DNA of 40,287 nucleotides from Legionellales bacterium (GTDB taxonomy: Bacteria > Pseudomonadota > Gammaproteobacteria > DSM-16500): positions 1-40,287 of the forward strand of contig CANJVW010000017.1 in the NCBI GenBank assembly GCA_947478495.1, read 5' to 3'. Shown piece after piece: positions 26,271 through 36,153 of this stretch (within the stretch, counting starts at the first letter, position 1; every line of letters begins with the position of its first letter). The position numbers and the translations under genes are program-made. A model generated the notes under the pieces. That model saw only the letters and a program-made list of their open reading frames with translations, was not told where the DNA came from and made no database searches.

Positions 26271-27131
26271 ATGCGTTTATTGAAAAAAGATAACAGCCTT
26301 GCGGAGAATGTGTTACAGATTATTCGTCATCGAGCGACAGAAAGACCAGGAACCGATAAAGACACGCTTCATCCTGCGGGCACCTATCTTTGTCGAGGCT
26401 GCGGAGCGGCTCTTTTTCGCGCGACACAGCGATTCCAATCAGCCTGCGGCTGGCCTAGCTTTGATGATGCGATTGATAGCGCCGTCATTGAAAAAAAAGA
26501 TCTCGACGGGAAACGTACGGAGATTGTTTGTGCGCATTGCGGAGGACATTTGGGTCATGTATTTGTTGGCGAACAATTCACTCAAAAAAATAAAAGGCAT
26601 TGCGTTAATTCACTCAGTATGGAATTTATTCCAGGTGCGGAACCGCTTTATACGGAAGAATGTATTGTGGCAGCAGGCTGTTTTTGGGGGGTTCAATATT
26701 ACCTAGATCGGTTGCCCGGCGTGCTTAAAACCGAAGTAGGCTATACAGGCGGAACACGGGATTCGCCCAGTTATCGCGATGTGTGCACCGGGGAAACGGG
26801 TCACCTTGAAGCGGTGCGCATTCTCTATGATCCACTTAAAGTAGATTATGAAACGATAGCTAAATATTTTTTTGAGATACATGATCCTGTGCAGCGAGAT
26901 GGCCAAGGCCCTGATAGGGGGTCTCAGTATTTAAGCGCCATTTTTTATTATGATGATTTGCAAAAGAAAATAGCTGAAAATGTTATTCAGCTGCTTAAAA
27001 ATAAAGGAGTAGAGGTTGCAACGCACATACGACCTGTTACGACCTTTTGGCCCGCGGAGGAAGATCATCAACAGTATTATGACAAGACAAATCACCTGCC
27101 GTATTGCCATACCTACACGAAACGATTTTGA
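26271..27131 (+). CDS. msrBA: Bifunctional methionine sulfoxide reductase MsrB-MsrA fusion
   Basis: Repairs both R and S epimers of methionine sulfoxide. The MsrB domain comes first (about 10-120). It has zinc cysteine pairs C41/C44 and C87/C90, FQSACGWPSF, and the catalytic Cys111 in RHCVNS. The MsrA domain follows (about 128-286), with GCFWG (catalytic Cys137), GYTGGTRDSPSYRDVCTGET, GHLEAV and FWPAEEDHQQYY. No signal peptide is present, so it acts in the cytosol. The B-then-A order is less common than A-then-B. TAGGAG lies six bases before the ATG. The divergent fnr and local redox-type regulators suggest a stress-response context. Confidence 0.96.
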   Translation: MRLLKKDNSLAENVLQIIRHRATERPGTDKDTLHPAGTYLCRGCGAALFRATQRFQSACGWPSFDDAIDSAVIEKKDLDGKRTEIVCAHCGGHLGHVFVGEQFTQKNKRHCVNSLSMEFIPGAEPLYTEECIVAAGCFWGVQYYLDRLPGVLKTEVGYTGGTRDSPSYRDVCTGETGHLEAVRILYDPLKVDYETIAKYFFEIHDPVQRDGQGPDRGSQYLSAIFYYDDLQKKIAENVIQLLKNKGVEVATHIRPVTTFWPAEEDHQQYYDKTNHLPYCHTYTKRF

Positions 27132-27192
27132 TAAATCGATATCAGACTTCTGGCGGGGCTTGGCTAATAACGAAAATATGAATGAGCAGCAT

Positions 27193-27279
27193 AAAAAGAG
27201 GTCAAGCGGCGCCACCGATCCTGTTTGCGAAACGGATTAAAGTATGGTCGGTGGTGGTGCTTGACCTCTTTTTCTTTTT
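27193..27279. terminator. Large bidirectional terminator hairpin
   Basis: AAAAAGAGGTCAAGC (27193-27207) pairs perfectly over 15 bases with GCTTGACCTCTTTTT (27259-27273). Further pairing inside (CCACCGA with TCGGTGG) and a small GTTT-GCG-AAAC hairpin occupy the loop. T-runs follow on both strands (TTTTTCTTTTTT on the plus strand, TTTTTAT on the minus). It ends msrBA on one side and the ispB-tRNA transcript on the other. Confidence 0.88.
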
Positions 27280-27289
27280 TCTTATTTAT

Positions 27290-27366
27290 TGGTCGGGGTG
27301 ACAGGATTCGAACTTGCGACCCCTGCCTCCCGAAGGCAGTGCTCTACCAGGCTGAGCTACACCCCG
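27290..27366 (-). tRNA. tRNA-Pro (anticodon CGG)
   Basis: Read on the minus strand, the gene starts CGGGGTGTAGCTCAGCCTGG and closes with CACCCCG. The acceptor stem is perfect (CGGGGTG / CACCCCG). The anticodon arm is CTGCC-TTCGGGA-GGCAG, giving anticodon CGG for codon CCG. The T arm contains GTTCGAATC. Discriminator A plus an encoded CCA follow (27290-27293). The 5' end directly abuts the ispB stop codon, so the tRNA is probably processed from the ispB transcript. Confidence 0.97.
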
Positions 27367-28335
27367 TTAATTTGTTCTTTCGACGACAAAATCAGCTAAT
27401 GTGTGCAACGCTTGGCGGTAAGGTGAATCGGGAAGGTGGGTCAAAGCCTCACACGCCTGTTGTGCATGCTGTTTTGCAGCGTTTGCAGTGTACTCGAGGG
27501 CGCGAGTTGATTCAATGATTTTAAGAATGGCGGGCAAGTCAGTTGTTTTGCCTTGGATAATGGCTTGCCGGAGAATTTCTTTTTCTGACGACGCTGTCTT
27601 GGATAAGGCATAAATAAGCGGCAAGGTGGGCTTGCCTTCCGATAAATCATTACACATGTTTTTTCCAGTTTGCTCAGCAGGCGCGCTGTAGTCGAGCGCA
27701 TCATCGATGAGTTGATAGGCCATCCCTAAATGCAAGCCATAAGTACGGAGGGCTTCGCGAGACGCAAGCAACTCAGTTGCAACCGTTGCGCCGATGAGTG
27801 TTGCTACTTCAAATAATTTAGCAGTTTTGCGCAAAATAACATCAAAATAAGTGGATTCCGTGATATCAGGTTGATGACAATTAACGAGCTGCATCACTTC
27901 GCCTTCCGCAATCAAGTTGGTTGCGGCTGAAAAAATCCCTAAGACAGGCAAGTTTTGGAGCCTAGTAATGAGCTGAAAAGCGCGAGAGTACAAAAAATCA
28001 CCCACTAGGACACTGGCTTCATTTCCCCAAATCGAATGGGCGGTTTCTTGGCCGCGGCGCAGTATTGCATTATCGACCACATCGTCGTGGAGTAGGGTGG
28101 CTGTGTGAATAAGTTCGATCGCAGTGGCCAGGGGGATGTGATCTTTTCCGGAATAGGAGCACGCACCCGCTGACAACAAGACGAGCAAAGGCCGAACGCG
28201 CTTGCCTGTGTAGCTCGTGATATAGTGTGTTAGCTGGTTGATGAGCGGAACATCTGAGGTCAATTCCTCAAGAATAAGTTGGTTGGTTGCATCGAGATCG
28301 CTTTTTAGTAGGGCGCGGATGGCTTCAAGTGGCAT
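27367..28335 (-). CDS. ispB: Octaprenyl diphosphate synthase (trans-polyprenyl synthase)
   Basis: Builds the polyprenyl side chain of ubiquinone from farnesyl and isopentenyl diphosphate. It has the first aspartate-rich motif DDVVD (84-88, in HTATLLHDDVVDNAILRRG) and the second motif LIDDALD (209-215). GKRVRPLL binds IPP. The length of 322 residues and the divergent location next to rplU both match gammaproteobacterial ispB. Chain length (C40 or other) cannot be read reliably from sequence alone. It is followed at once by tRNA-Pro. Confidence 0.94.
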   Translation of the reverse strand: MPLEAIRALLKSDLDATNQLILEELTSDVPLINQLTHYITSYTGKRVRPLLVLLSAGACSYSGKDHIPLATAIELIHTATLLHDDVVDNAILRRGQETAHSIWGNEASVLVGDFLYSRAFQLITRLQNLPVLGIFSAATNLIAEGEVMQLVNCHQPDITESTYFDVILRKTAKLFEVATLIGATVATELLASREALRTYGLHLGMAYQLIDDALDYSAPAEQTGKNMCNDLSEGKPTLPLIYALSKTASSEKEILRQAIIQGKTTDLPAILKIIESTRALEYTANAAKQHAQQACEALTHLPDSPYRQALHTLADFVVERTN

Positions 28336-28425
28336 GAGTCGTCTTGATCGATGATGATGTAGAGTGCAATCGTAGGGGTAGTATCAAGGACTGTCAAGAA
28401 GCATTACAGACTGATTAAAAAAGAA

Positions 28426-28454
28426 TTGCGCTATGCAAAAAGAGTCTTTATAAT
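28426..28454 (+). promoter_or_regulatory. Promoter of the rplU-rpmA operon
   Basis: -35 TTGCGC (28426-28431), a 17-base spacer and a perfect -10 TATAAT (28449-28454) lie 46 bases before the rplU start. The expected leader contains the near-palindrome AGGCTTAAAGCCT, which could be part of a ribosomal protein control site. Confidence 0.75.
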
Positions 28455-28500
28455 CCAACACCTTTGAGGCTTAAAGCCTTATTGTAAGACGGAGCAGAAT

Positions 28501-28812
28501 ATGCATGCAGTTATATTGAGTGGCGCGAGACAATATCGCGTTTCAGAAGGCCAAGTCCTTCAGTTGGAAAAGCTTGAAGTGGAAGTCGGTTCTACGGTTG
28601 ATTTTAACGAAGTATTGATGCTCACCAATGGTGAATCAATCCAAATTGGCAAGCCTTATGTAGAGGGTTGCAAAGTGACCGCCTCTGTCGTAGCGCAAGG
28701 TCGGCACAAAAAAATCAAAATCATCAAGTTTCAGCGTCGTAAGCATCATCAGAAACAGATGGGTCATCGTCAGTCTTTTACTGAAGTGAAAATTGAGAAA
28801 ATTGTAGCGTAG
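28501..28812 (+). CDS. rplU: 50S ribosomal protein L21
   Basis: A 103-residue large-subunit protein that binds 23S rRNA. The standard start [18 protein letters not shown] and the basic motif [19 protein letters not shown] are present. A GGAG ribosome site lies just upstream. It is first in the rplU-rpmA-obgE cluster, conserved across bacteria, with a strong promoter at 28426. Confidence 0.98.
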   Translation: MHAVILSGARQYRVSEGQVLQLEKLEVEVGSTVDFNEVLMLTNGESIQIGKPYVEGCKVTASVVAQGRHKKIKIIKFQRRKHHQKQMGHRQSFTEVKIEKIVA

Positions 28813-28830
28813 CGTAAGAGGATATAAGTC

Positions 28831-29115
28831 ATGGCAACAAAAAAAGCGGGTGGTAGTACACGGAACGGTCGTGACTCCAACCCAAAATATTTAGGCGTTA
28901 AGCGATATGCAGGCCAGTTCGTTGAAGCAGGTGAAATCCTCATTCGTCAACGCGGAACACCTTTTCATGCAGGTCGTTATGTAGGTATGGGAAGAGATCA
29001 TACGTTGTACGCCTTAGTTGCGGGCACCGTTGCTTTTGGTAGAAAAGGTTCTTTGCATAAGAAGTGCGTTAATATTATCCCGCTAGTTCTTGATGAAGCT
29101 GTTTTTGCTGCGTAA
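28831..29115 (+). CDS. rpmA: 50S ribosomal protein L27
   Basis: A 94-residue protein whose N-terminal tail reaches the peptidyl transferase centre. It begins [20 protein letters not shown] with no N-terminal extension needing cleavage, followed by [30 protein letters not shown]. It lies 18 bases after rplU in the same operon. Confidence 0.98.
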   Translation: MATKKAGGSTRNGRDSNPKYLGVKRYAGQFVEAGEILIRQRGTPFHAGRYVGMGRDHTLYALVAGTVAFGRKGSLHKKCVNIIPLVLDEAVFAA

Positions 29116-29141
29116 CTTATTGTAGCAATGCATCTATCCTT

Positions 29142-29172
29142 GGTGGATATGGCAGAAGACGCGCAATCCACC
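29142..29172 (+). other. Hairpin between rpmA and obgE
   Basis: GGTGGAT (29142-29148) and ATCCACC (29166-29172) form a 7-bp stem with a 17-base loop and no T-run. It may slow or attenuate read-through into obgE, or serve as a processing site. The evidence is the inverted repeat alone. Confidence 0.35.
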
Positions 29173-29196
29173 GCACATTCTTAAAGAAGAAATACA

Positions 29197-30219
29197 GTGA
29201 AATTCATCGACGAAGCAAGAATCCGCGTGGAAGCGGGGAATGGTGGTAATGGTTCCTGCAGTTTCTTGCGTCTTAAATATATGCCAGAAGGTGGTCCTGA
29301 TGGGGGCGATGGCGGAAAAGGCGGCAGTATTTTTTTTCAAGCAAACAACGCGCTAAACACTCTTATTGATTATCGTTATGCCCGAATACACAAAGCACCC
29401 GCTGGACACAAAGGTCGCGGCTGTAATTGTACTGGCAGAGGGGGAGAGGATCTTGTTTTGAAAGTTCCTGTCGGCACCCTTATTTATGATGAAGATACCA
29501 ATGAATTGCTGGCAGATTTGGCAGAGCCCGATAAATTGGTTTGTATCGCAAAGGGAGGAGGTGGAGGCATTGGGAATATGCGCTTTAAAAGCAGCATTAA
29601 TCGATCACCCACGCGCACGATTCCCGGCCAACCTGGCGAGCAACGTCATTTACGATTAGAATTAAAAATATTAGCGGATGTGGGTTTGCTGGGGATGCCG
29701 AATGCCGGTAAATCCACGTTGATTCATGCTGTTTCTGCGGCGCGCCCTAAAATAGCGGATTATCCGTTCACCACGTTGTATCCCAATTTAGGCATGGTTA
29801 GAGTGTCTGCTAATCGCAGTTTTGTGATGGCGGATATTCCCGGCATCATTGAGGGCGCAGCGGAAGGCGCAGGTTTAGGCGTTCGATTTTTAAAGCACAT
29901 TTCTCGCACGCTGTTATTGCTTCATGTTGTGGATATTGCCCCACCCGATGAGAGCGATCCCGTGCAGCATATTCAAGCCATCATTCATGAGCTTGAAAAA
30001 TATAGCCCTGAGTTACTCGCTAAAGAACGTTGGTTGGTGCTCAATAAAACAGATCTTTTCTCAGCAGAAGATGCTGGTACGCGTTGTGATGATATTCTTA
30101 AGCGACTCCACTGGAAGGGAAGAGTGTTCCGTATTTCAGGGTTGAGCCATGTCGGCACGTCTGAATTAGCGCAAGAAGCGATGCGGTATTTAGAGACCAA
30201 CCCTCTAGAGTCTACGTAG
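29197..30219 (+). CDS. obgE: GTPase Obg (ObgE/CgtA)
   Basis: Ribosome-associated GTPase acting in late 50S assembly and stress control. The glycine-rich Obg fold is at the N-terminus ([28 protein letters not shown]). The G domain has GMPNAGKST (G1), [12 protein letters not shown] (switch I), [17 protein letters not shown] (G3) and NKTD (G4). It is 340 residues and lacks the long acidic C-terminal tail of E. coli ObgE. It starts with GTG at 29197, after AAAGAAGA. It is third in the rplU-rpmA-obgE cluster and convergent with gatB, 20 bases away. Confidence 0.97.
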   Translation: MKFIDEARIRVEAGNGGNGSCSFLRLKYMPEGGPDGGDGGKGGSIFFQANNALNTLIDYRYARIHKAPAGHKGRGCNCTGRGGEDLVLKVPVGTLIYDEDTNELLADLAEPDKLVCIAKGGGGGIGNMRFKSSINRSPTRTIPGQPGEQRHLRLELKILADVGLLGMPNAGKSTLIHAVSAARPKIADYPFTTLYPNLGMVRVSANRSFVMADIPGIIEGAAEGAGLGVRFLKHISRTLLLLHVVDIAPPDESDPVQHIQAIIHELEKYSPELLAKERWLVLNKTDLFSAEDAGTRCDDILKRLHWKGRVFRISGLSHVGTSELAQEAMRYLETNPLEST

Positions 30220-30239
30220 CGCAATGGATTCTCCGGTTA

Positions 30240-31685
30240 TTACCTATTTTGATTCAATGTTTCCAGCAGCACATCATTTAGCTGCTGTGGATTGAGCTTG
30301 CCACCTGACTCTTTCATTGCTTGCCCGACAAAGAATCCGAATAATTTATCTTTACCAGATCGGTAATCCGCAACCTGAGCGGGATTATCGTCTATGATTT
30401 TTTGAACGAGTGCTTGAATCGCTTTTGTATCAGTGACCTGCTTCAAGCCTTTTGCCTCAATAAGTTGATCCACGTCGCCACCATCAAGCCATAGCGCCTC
30501 AAAAAGCGTTTTGGCGGTTTTGCTGGAGAGCGTGTTATCGGCAATTCGCAAGACGAGCTGACCCAGTGTGTTTGCGCTGATTCGACTGTCTGTGATATCG
30601 ATATTATCCTTGTTGAGGGCAGCCGCTAATTCGCCTGCGACCCAATTGGAGGCGAGCTTGGCGTGATCATTTGAAACAATCGCAACAACGGACTCAAAAT
30701 AATCGGCGAGGGCGCGTGAACTCATTAAAACGGTCGCATCGTAGGCACTGAGATGATACTGGTCTAGAAAGCGTTGATGTTTTTCCTGTGGTAGCTCAGG
30801 CAGGGTACTTTTAATTTCTTGAATTTGTTTATCGGTCAGAGTGAGAGGCAATAAATCCGGATCCGGAAAATAACGGTAGTCGTTTGCATCTTCTTTTGAG
30901 CGCATAGAGCGCGTTTCATCTTTATCAGGATCATAGAGACGTGTTTCTTGACTAATTTTTCCACCACTTTCTAATATGTCAATTTGTCGTTGAATTTCAT
31001 GATTGATAGCGTGCTCAACAAAGCGAAATGAATTGATATTTTTCAATTCAGCGCGCGTGCCGAGCTTTGTATCGCCTGGACGCTTAATGGAAACGTTAGC
31101 ATCGCATCGAAACGAACCTTCCTGCATGTTGCCATCGCAAATCTCTAGGAAGCGGACGAGTGAGTGCAATGCTTTAAGGTAAGAGACCGCTTCTTTTGCG
31201 GAACGCATATCGGGCTCAGACACAATCTCTAAAAGAGGTGTGCCTGCACGATTTAAATCAATGCCAGAGGATCCTGGGAAAGTATCATGCAAGGATTTCC
31301 CGGCGTCTTCTTCGAGATGGGCGCGCGTAATGTTAATGCGTTTGATTGAATTATCTTCCAGAAGAATATCCAGATGACCGCCTTTCACAATGGGCAAATC
31401 ATGTTGCGTGATTTGATAGCCTTTTGGCAGATCAGGATAAAAATAATTTTTACGCGCAAAGACGGATTTTTTTTCGATGCTGGCCTGAATCCCGAGGCCG
31501 AGCTTGATCGCCATATTAACGGCTTCGCGATTCAGCACAGGAAGTACACCAGGAAACCCTAAATCAATGGCGCACGCTTGCGTGTTAGGTTCTGCGCCGA
31601 ACGCGGTGGGCGCACCTGAAAATATTTTGCTTTTTGTGGCGAGTTGTACATGCACTTCGAGTCCAATCACGGTTTCCCAATTCAT
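30240..31685 (-). CDS. gatB: Aspartyl/glutamyl-tRNA amidotransferase subunit B
   Basis: GatB activates misacylated Asp-tRNA(Asn) or Glu-tRNA(Gln) as a phospho-intermediate and accepts ammonia from GatA. The 481-residue length is normal. The start block is [20 protein letters not shown], followed by [18 protein letters not shown] and [18 protein letters not shown]. The C-terminal tRNA-binding YqeY-like tail ends [15 protein letters not shown]. It is last in the gatC-gatA-gatB operon, one base after the gatA stop. Confidence 0.98.
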   Translation of the reverse strand: MNWETVIGLEVHVQLATKSKIFSGAPTAFGAEPNTQACAIDLGFPGVLPVLNREAVNMAIKLGLGIQASIEKKSVFARKNYFYPDLPKGYQITQHDLPIVKGGHLDILLEDNSIKRINITRAHLEEDAGKSLHDTFPGSSGIDLNRAGTPLLEIVSEPDMRSAKEAVSYLKALHSLVRFLEICDGNMQEGSFRCDANVSIKRPGDTKLGTRAELKNINSFRFVEHAINHEIQRQIDILESGGKISQETRLYDPDKDETRSMRSKEDANDYRYFPDPDLLPLTLTDKQIQEIKSTLPELPQEKHQRFLDQYHLSAYDATVLMSSRALADYFESVVAIVSNDHAKLASNWVAGELAAALNKDNIDITDSRISANTLGQLVLRIADNTLSSKTAKTLFEALWLDGGDVDQLIEAKGLKQVTDTKAIQALVQKIIDDNPAQVADYRSGKDKLFGFFVGQAMKESGGKLNPQQLNDVLLETLNQNR

Positions 31686-31686
31686 C

Positions 31687-33138
31687 TTAAAAGTCTCCCG
31701 GTATGTTTAAATGCCAATCGGTGCATTGTTGATAGCGGTGCGCCATATTGAGTAACCGCACTTCATCAAATCGATTACCAATGAGCTGTAATCCGACGGG
31801 AAGGTTGTCGATGAATCCCGCTGGAATAGAGAGCGCTGGCAGTTCGGCTAAGTTCACCGCAATGGTATAAATATCGGAGAGATACATGCTAATAGGATCG
31901 TTTGTTCGCTCACCTAACTTGAAAGCAGGACCCGGTGTGGTTGGTCCCATGATGACATCAACTTCGTTAAACGCACGGTGAAAATCATCGCGAATAAGAT
32001 GACGGATTTGTGCCGCTTTAAGATAGTGCGCATTATAGTAGCCAGACGATAAAGCAAACGTTCCAATCATGATGCGACGAATGACTTCTTTACCAAATCC
32101 TTCGCTGCGCGAGCGCTTATATAAATCTTCAAGATCGACGGGGTCTTTGCAGCGATGACCAAATCGGACGCCATCAAAGCGCGCCAAATTAGAAGAGCAC
32201 TCCGCGGGTGCAATAACATAATAAGCAGGAATGGCGAGCGCACTGTTAGGTAGGCTGATCTCGTGCAACGTCGCGCCTTGTTTTTCATATTCTTTGACAG
32301 CAGTTTCAATGACAGCGGCCATTTTGCTATCCAGGTTGGGGTTAAAAAATTCTTTAGGCAGTCCAATGCGAAGCCCTTTAATGGGTTGATTGAGGGTGGC
32401 GGTATAATTGGGTACGGGCTCATCGATGCTGGTTGAGTCACGTGCATCGTGACCTGCCATGACATTTAATAAGAGCCCTAAATCCTCCGCCGTTTTGGCA
32501 AACAATCCGCCTTGGTCAAGGCTGGATGCAAAGGCGATCATGCCGTAACGCGATACGCGTCCATACGTAGGCTTAATGCCAGATATGCCTGAGAGTGCCG
32601 CGGGTTGTCGAATCGAGCCACCGGTATCTGTTCCGGTGGATGCCGGAGCGAAACTGGCCGCCACAGCCGCAGCAGATCCACCCGATGAGCCACCCGGAAC
32701 GCGTTCGAGATCCCAAGGGTTTTTGACAGGACCATAAAAACTATTTTCATTGGACGAACCCATCGCGAACTCATCCATATTCGTTTTGCCGACCATCACC
32801 ATGCCAGCTGCTTTAAAATGCTCTACGACAGTCGCGTCATAGGGAGAGGTAAAGTTGTCGAGCATTTTAGATCCGCAGGTGGTTTTGACGCCTTTCGTGC
32901 AAAAAATATCTTTATGTGCGATAGGAATGCCAGTCAGAGGGTGAGCCTGGCCTGTGGCGATTTTTTTATCTGCATCCAGGGCTTGATTTAACGCTAACTC
33001 GTCGGTGACCGTGATAAAGCTATTTATTTTATGATCATGTTGCTTGATGCGGGCGAGAAAGAGTGTTGTCAGTTCAACGCTTGAAATGGCTTTGTTTTGC
33101 AATGCTCTGCTTAGCTCAGCGACTGTTTTATTCCACAT
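31687..33138 (-). CDS. gatA: Aspartyl/glutamyl-tRNA amidotransferase subunit A
   Basis: The glutaminase subunit that supplies ammonia to GatB. The amidase signature is intact, with catalytic Lys76 ([10 protein letters not shown]), Ser151 ([14 protein letters not shown]) and Ser175 ([13 protein letters not shown]). The start at 33138 (MWNKTV) gives 483 residues and has AAGGA about nine bases upstream. A longer frame to 33165 would run further into gatC. It overlaps the gatC stop by 11 bases, so the subunits are coupled in translation. Confidence 0.98.
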   Translation of the reverse strand: MWNKTVAELSRALQNKAISSVELTTLFLARIKQHDHKINSFITVTDELALNQALDADKKIATGQAHPLTGIPIAHKDIFCTKGVKTTCGSKMLDNFTSPYDATVVEHFKAAGMVMVGKTNMDEFAMGSSNENSFYGPVKNPWDLERVPGGSSGGSAAAVAASFAPASTGTDTGGSIRQPAALSGISGIKPTYGRVSRYGMIAFASSLDQGGLFAKTAEDLGLLLNVMAGHDARDSTSIDEPVPNYTATLNQPIKGLRIGLPKEFFNPNLDSKMAAVIETAVKEYEKQGATLHEISLPNSALAIPAYYVIAPAECSSNLARFDGVRFGHRCKDPVDLEDLYKRSRSEGFGKEVIRRIMIGTFALSSGYYNAHYLKAAQIRHLIRDDFHRAFNEVDVIMGPTTPGPAFKLGERTNDPISMYLSDIYTIAVNLAELPALSIPAGFIDNLPVGLQLIGNRFDEVRLLNMAHRYQQCTDWHLNIPGDF

Positions 33139-33448
33139 AATCAATATCCTTAGGGGTTTTATCATCTAAGACGGATGGCACCAAATAAAGCCCTGCTGCC
33201 GTGTGCGGTGCGATGGATTGCAATAATTCACGTTGATCGATCTCGGTAACAGTATCCGCACGTAATGGGGTATTTGGCTCATCGGATGCGCTGATCAAGG
33301 TGGAGAAATCGATAGGCACAGCGTTCATTTGTTCAACAAAATCCACTATACGAGAGAGTTGTTCTGTGTAAAGAGGGATATCGTGTTCGGCGATGTTGAG
33401 TCGCGCCAAGTGGGCGATTTGCTTAATATCCGCTGCGGTGAGTGCCAT
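33128..33448 (-). CDS. gatC: Aspartyl/glutamyl-tRNA amidotransferase subunit C
   Basis: The small stabilising subunit that wraps around GatA. It has 106 residues: [34 protein letters not shown], and the conserved tail [11 protein letters not shown]. It is first in the gatCAB operon. Its promoter lies in the repeat-filled gap toward mreB and was not clearly identified. Confidence 0.96.
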   Translation of the reverse strand: MALTAADIKQIAHLARLNIAEHDIPLYTEQLSRIVDFVEQMNAVPIDFSTLISASDEPNTPLRADTVTEIDQRELLQSIAPHTAAGLYLVPSVLDDKTPKDIDYVE

Positions 33449-33541
33449 GTTATTGCCTTTTTAGGGGTGTGGGTGGCGATTATAGATTAAAAGCTACCCC
33501 TATGTCATCCTTGCGCTGTTTTGAGCTGCTCTTTCTTCTTT

Positions 33542-33714
33542 GTCATCCCCGCTTTCTTTTTGTCATCCCCGCTTTCTTTTTGTCATCCCCGCGCAGGCGG
33601 GGACCCACTCTGTAAAAATCCCTGACAGTGAAAAGCTTGCGGAACGCAAGCGGGAGCAGAAGAATATATCCATCAATCAAACGCAGAATGGGTCCCCGCC
33701 TGCGCGGGGATGAC
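33542..33714. repeat. Palindromic repeat cluster between gatC and mreB
   Basis: Two 20-base partial units, GTCATCCCCGCTTTCTTTTT (33542-33561, 33562-33581), lead into a full repeat (33582-33612). Its inverted partner is at 33684-33714. The spacer has a perfect hairpin GCTTGCG-GAA-CGCAAGC (about 33635-33651). The layout matches 5010-5096. The whole gap 33449-33793 holds no gene that can be supported. Confidence 0.88.
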
Positions 33715-33745
33715 ACTATATTATTGGTAGCGCCTTCTGGCTTAA

Positions 33746-34843
<1,098 letters not shown>

Positions 34844-34858
34844 TAGAGGAGAGGACAT

Positions 34859-35692
34859 ATTAGACCTATTTTTTCGACAAAGTCACCCTCCTATGCCAAG
34901 ATTGCATTTCTGCTCATGTCAGCCTTGGTATTGATGGTGCTTGATAAGCGTGTAGCGATGATGGCTGATGTGCGCGCTCTATTATCGTTGTCGATTACCC
35001 CATTGCAATACGTGGTGAGCTGGCCGATTCATTCGGTTCGGACGATTTATCGCAGCGTTAGCACCTATCACACCCTCATCGAAGAAAATGCCAATCTAAA
35101 AGTCGAACAACTCCGGTTGCGTGCATTGGTCCAACGCTTGCTTGCTCGAGAGACGGAAAATAATCAGTTAAAGGCTTTGAAGCGCGCGACATCCTCATTG
35201 CATACGCCGGTATTAGTGGCGGAGTTGCTCTCAGTCGAGAGTGGCATTTTCTCCAATCAAATGATTATCGACAAAGGCAGTCGCGATCACGTGTTTGTTG
35301 GCCAGCCTGTGCTGGATGCGGATGGTGTGATGGGTCAAGTCATTGAAGTCAATTTATTCAATAGTCGGGTTCTATTGGTGAATGACCCGCGTAGCGGTGT
35401 ATCCGTTCAGGTTGCTCGAAATGGGGTGCGAGCCATTGCGGTGGGTGATGCCTCAAGCCGCGAGCTGCACTTATTGAATGTGTTGCCAACAGCCGATATC
35501 CAAGTAGGCGATACCTTGATTACCTCGGGTCTTGGTCAATATTATCCAGCGGGCTATCCTGTTGGACGTGTTCGGAATATTAAGAAAGAATTGGGCGCCA
35601 CTTTTTCGGATGTCGATGTATCGCCCGCCGCGCATTTAGATAGCAGTCGAGCTGTGATATTGATTTGGCCAGAGCCACGGGTAGGGACATGA
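34859..35692 (+). CDS. mreC: Rod shape-determining protein MreC, probable AUU start
   Basis: MreC is a bitopic periplasmic scaffold of the elongasome. From ATT at 34859 the frame encodes (M)RPIFSTKSPSYAKIAFLLMS, closely matching the family N-terminus (E. coli MKPIFSRGPSL), and then the full membrane helix. A strong ribosome site (AGAGGAGAGGA) ends about three to eight bases before it, and an in-frame TAG lies at 34844. The first ATG in frame (34916) would cut the membrane helix and has no ribosome site. A coiled coil follows (EENANLKVEQLRLRALVQRL), then the beta-barrel MreC domain with IIDKGSRDHVFVGQPVLD and ITSGLGQYYPAGYPVG. It has 277 residues and overlaps mreD by four bases. Confidence 0.9.
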   Translation: MRPIFSTKSPSYAKIAFLLMSALVLMVLDKRVAMMADVRALLSLSITPLQYVVSWPIHSVRTIYRSVSTYHTLIEENANLKVEQLRLRALVQRLLARETENNQLKALKRATSSLHTPVLVAELLSVESGIFSNQMIIDKGSRDHVFVGQPVLDADGVMGQVIEVNLFNSRVLLVNDPRSGVSVQVARNGVRAIAVGDASSRELHLLNVLPTADIQVGDTLITSGLGQYYPAGYPVGRVRNIKKELGATFSDVDVSPAAHLDSSRAVILIWPEPRVGT

Positions 35693-36153
35693 TAAAAGCA
35701 CATACTAGTGGCATGTTGATCACGTTATTTATTGGTGTTCTATTATCGTTGCTGCCGTTGCCACCTGCGATCGATAGGGCATGTCCATTGTGGGTTTTGC
35801 TGATATTGGTGTATTGGGCGATTGAAACACCTTTCTCTATACCGATCGAAGTCGTGTGGTTAATGGGCATTCTATTGGATGTATCGCAGTCGACATTGCT
35901 CGGAGAGCATGCATTTGCATTGACTATTGTCATGCTGGGCGTTGCAAAAATGTCACGTCAGTTGCACATGTTTCCTGTGTTTCAGAAAATACTGAGTGTG
36001 TTTTTTATTATGCTCATCTATCAATGTATTCTCTTGGGGTTACAAAGCGTTGGGGGTGGAGCGTCTCTTAATCCATGGTATTGGATGACATCAGTGACAA
36101 GCACGCTTGCGTGGCCAGTATTGTCTCGAATACTTAAAGCGTGTCTGCCATGA
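35689..36153 (+). CDS. mreD: Rod shape-determining protein MreD
   Basis: A 154-residue polytopic inner-membrane protein of the elongasome. About five hydrophobic segments are visible, including GMLITLFIGVLLSLLPLP, LWVLLILVYWAIE and ILSVFFIMLIYQCILLGL. The motif WLMGILLDVSQSTLLGEHA matches the family GLLLDLL.G..LG block. The ATG overlaps the mreC stop (ATGA), and its own stop overlaps the rng start the same way. Confidence 0.93.
   Translation: MIKAHTSGMLITLFIGVLLSLLPLPPAIDRACPLWVLLILVYWAIETPFSIPIEVVWLMGILLDVSQSTLLGEHAFALTIVMLGVAKMSRQLHMFPVFQKILSVFFIMLIYQCILLGLQSVGGGASLNPWYWMTSVTSTLAWPVLSRILKACLP

Noticed and set aside
27016-27240. Frame overlapping the end of msrBA and the terminator hairpin
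   Set aside because: It is out of frame with MsrA, runs through a hairpin and has no homology.
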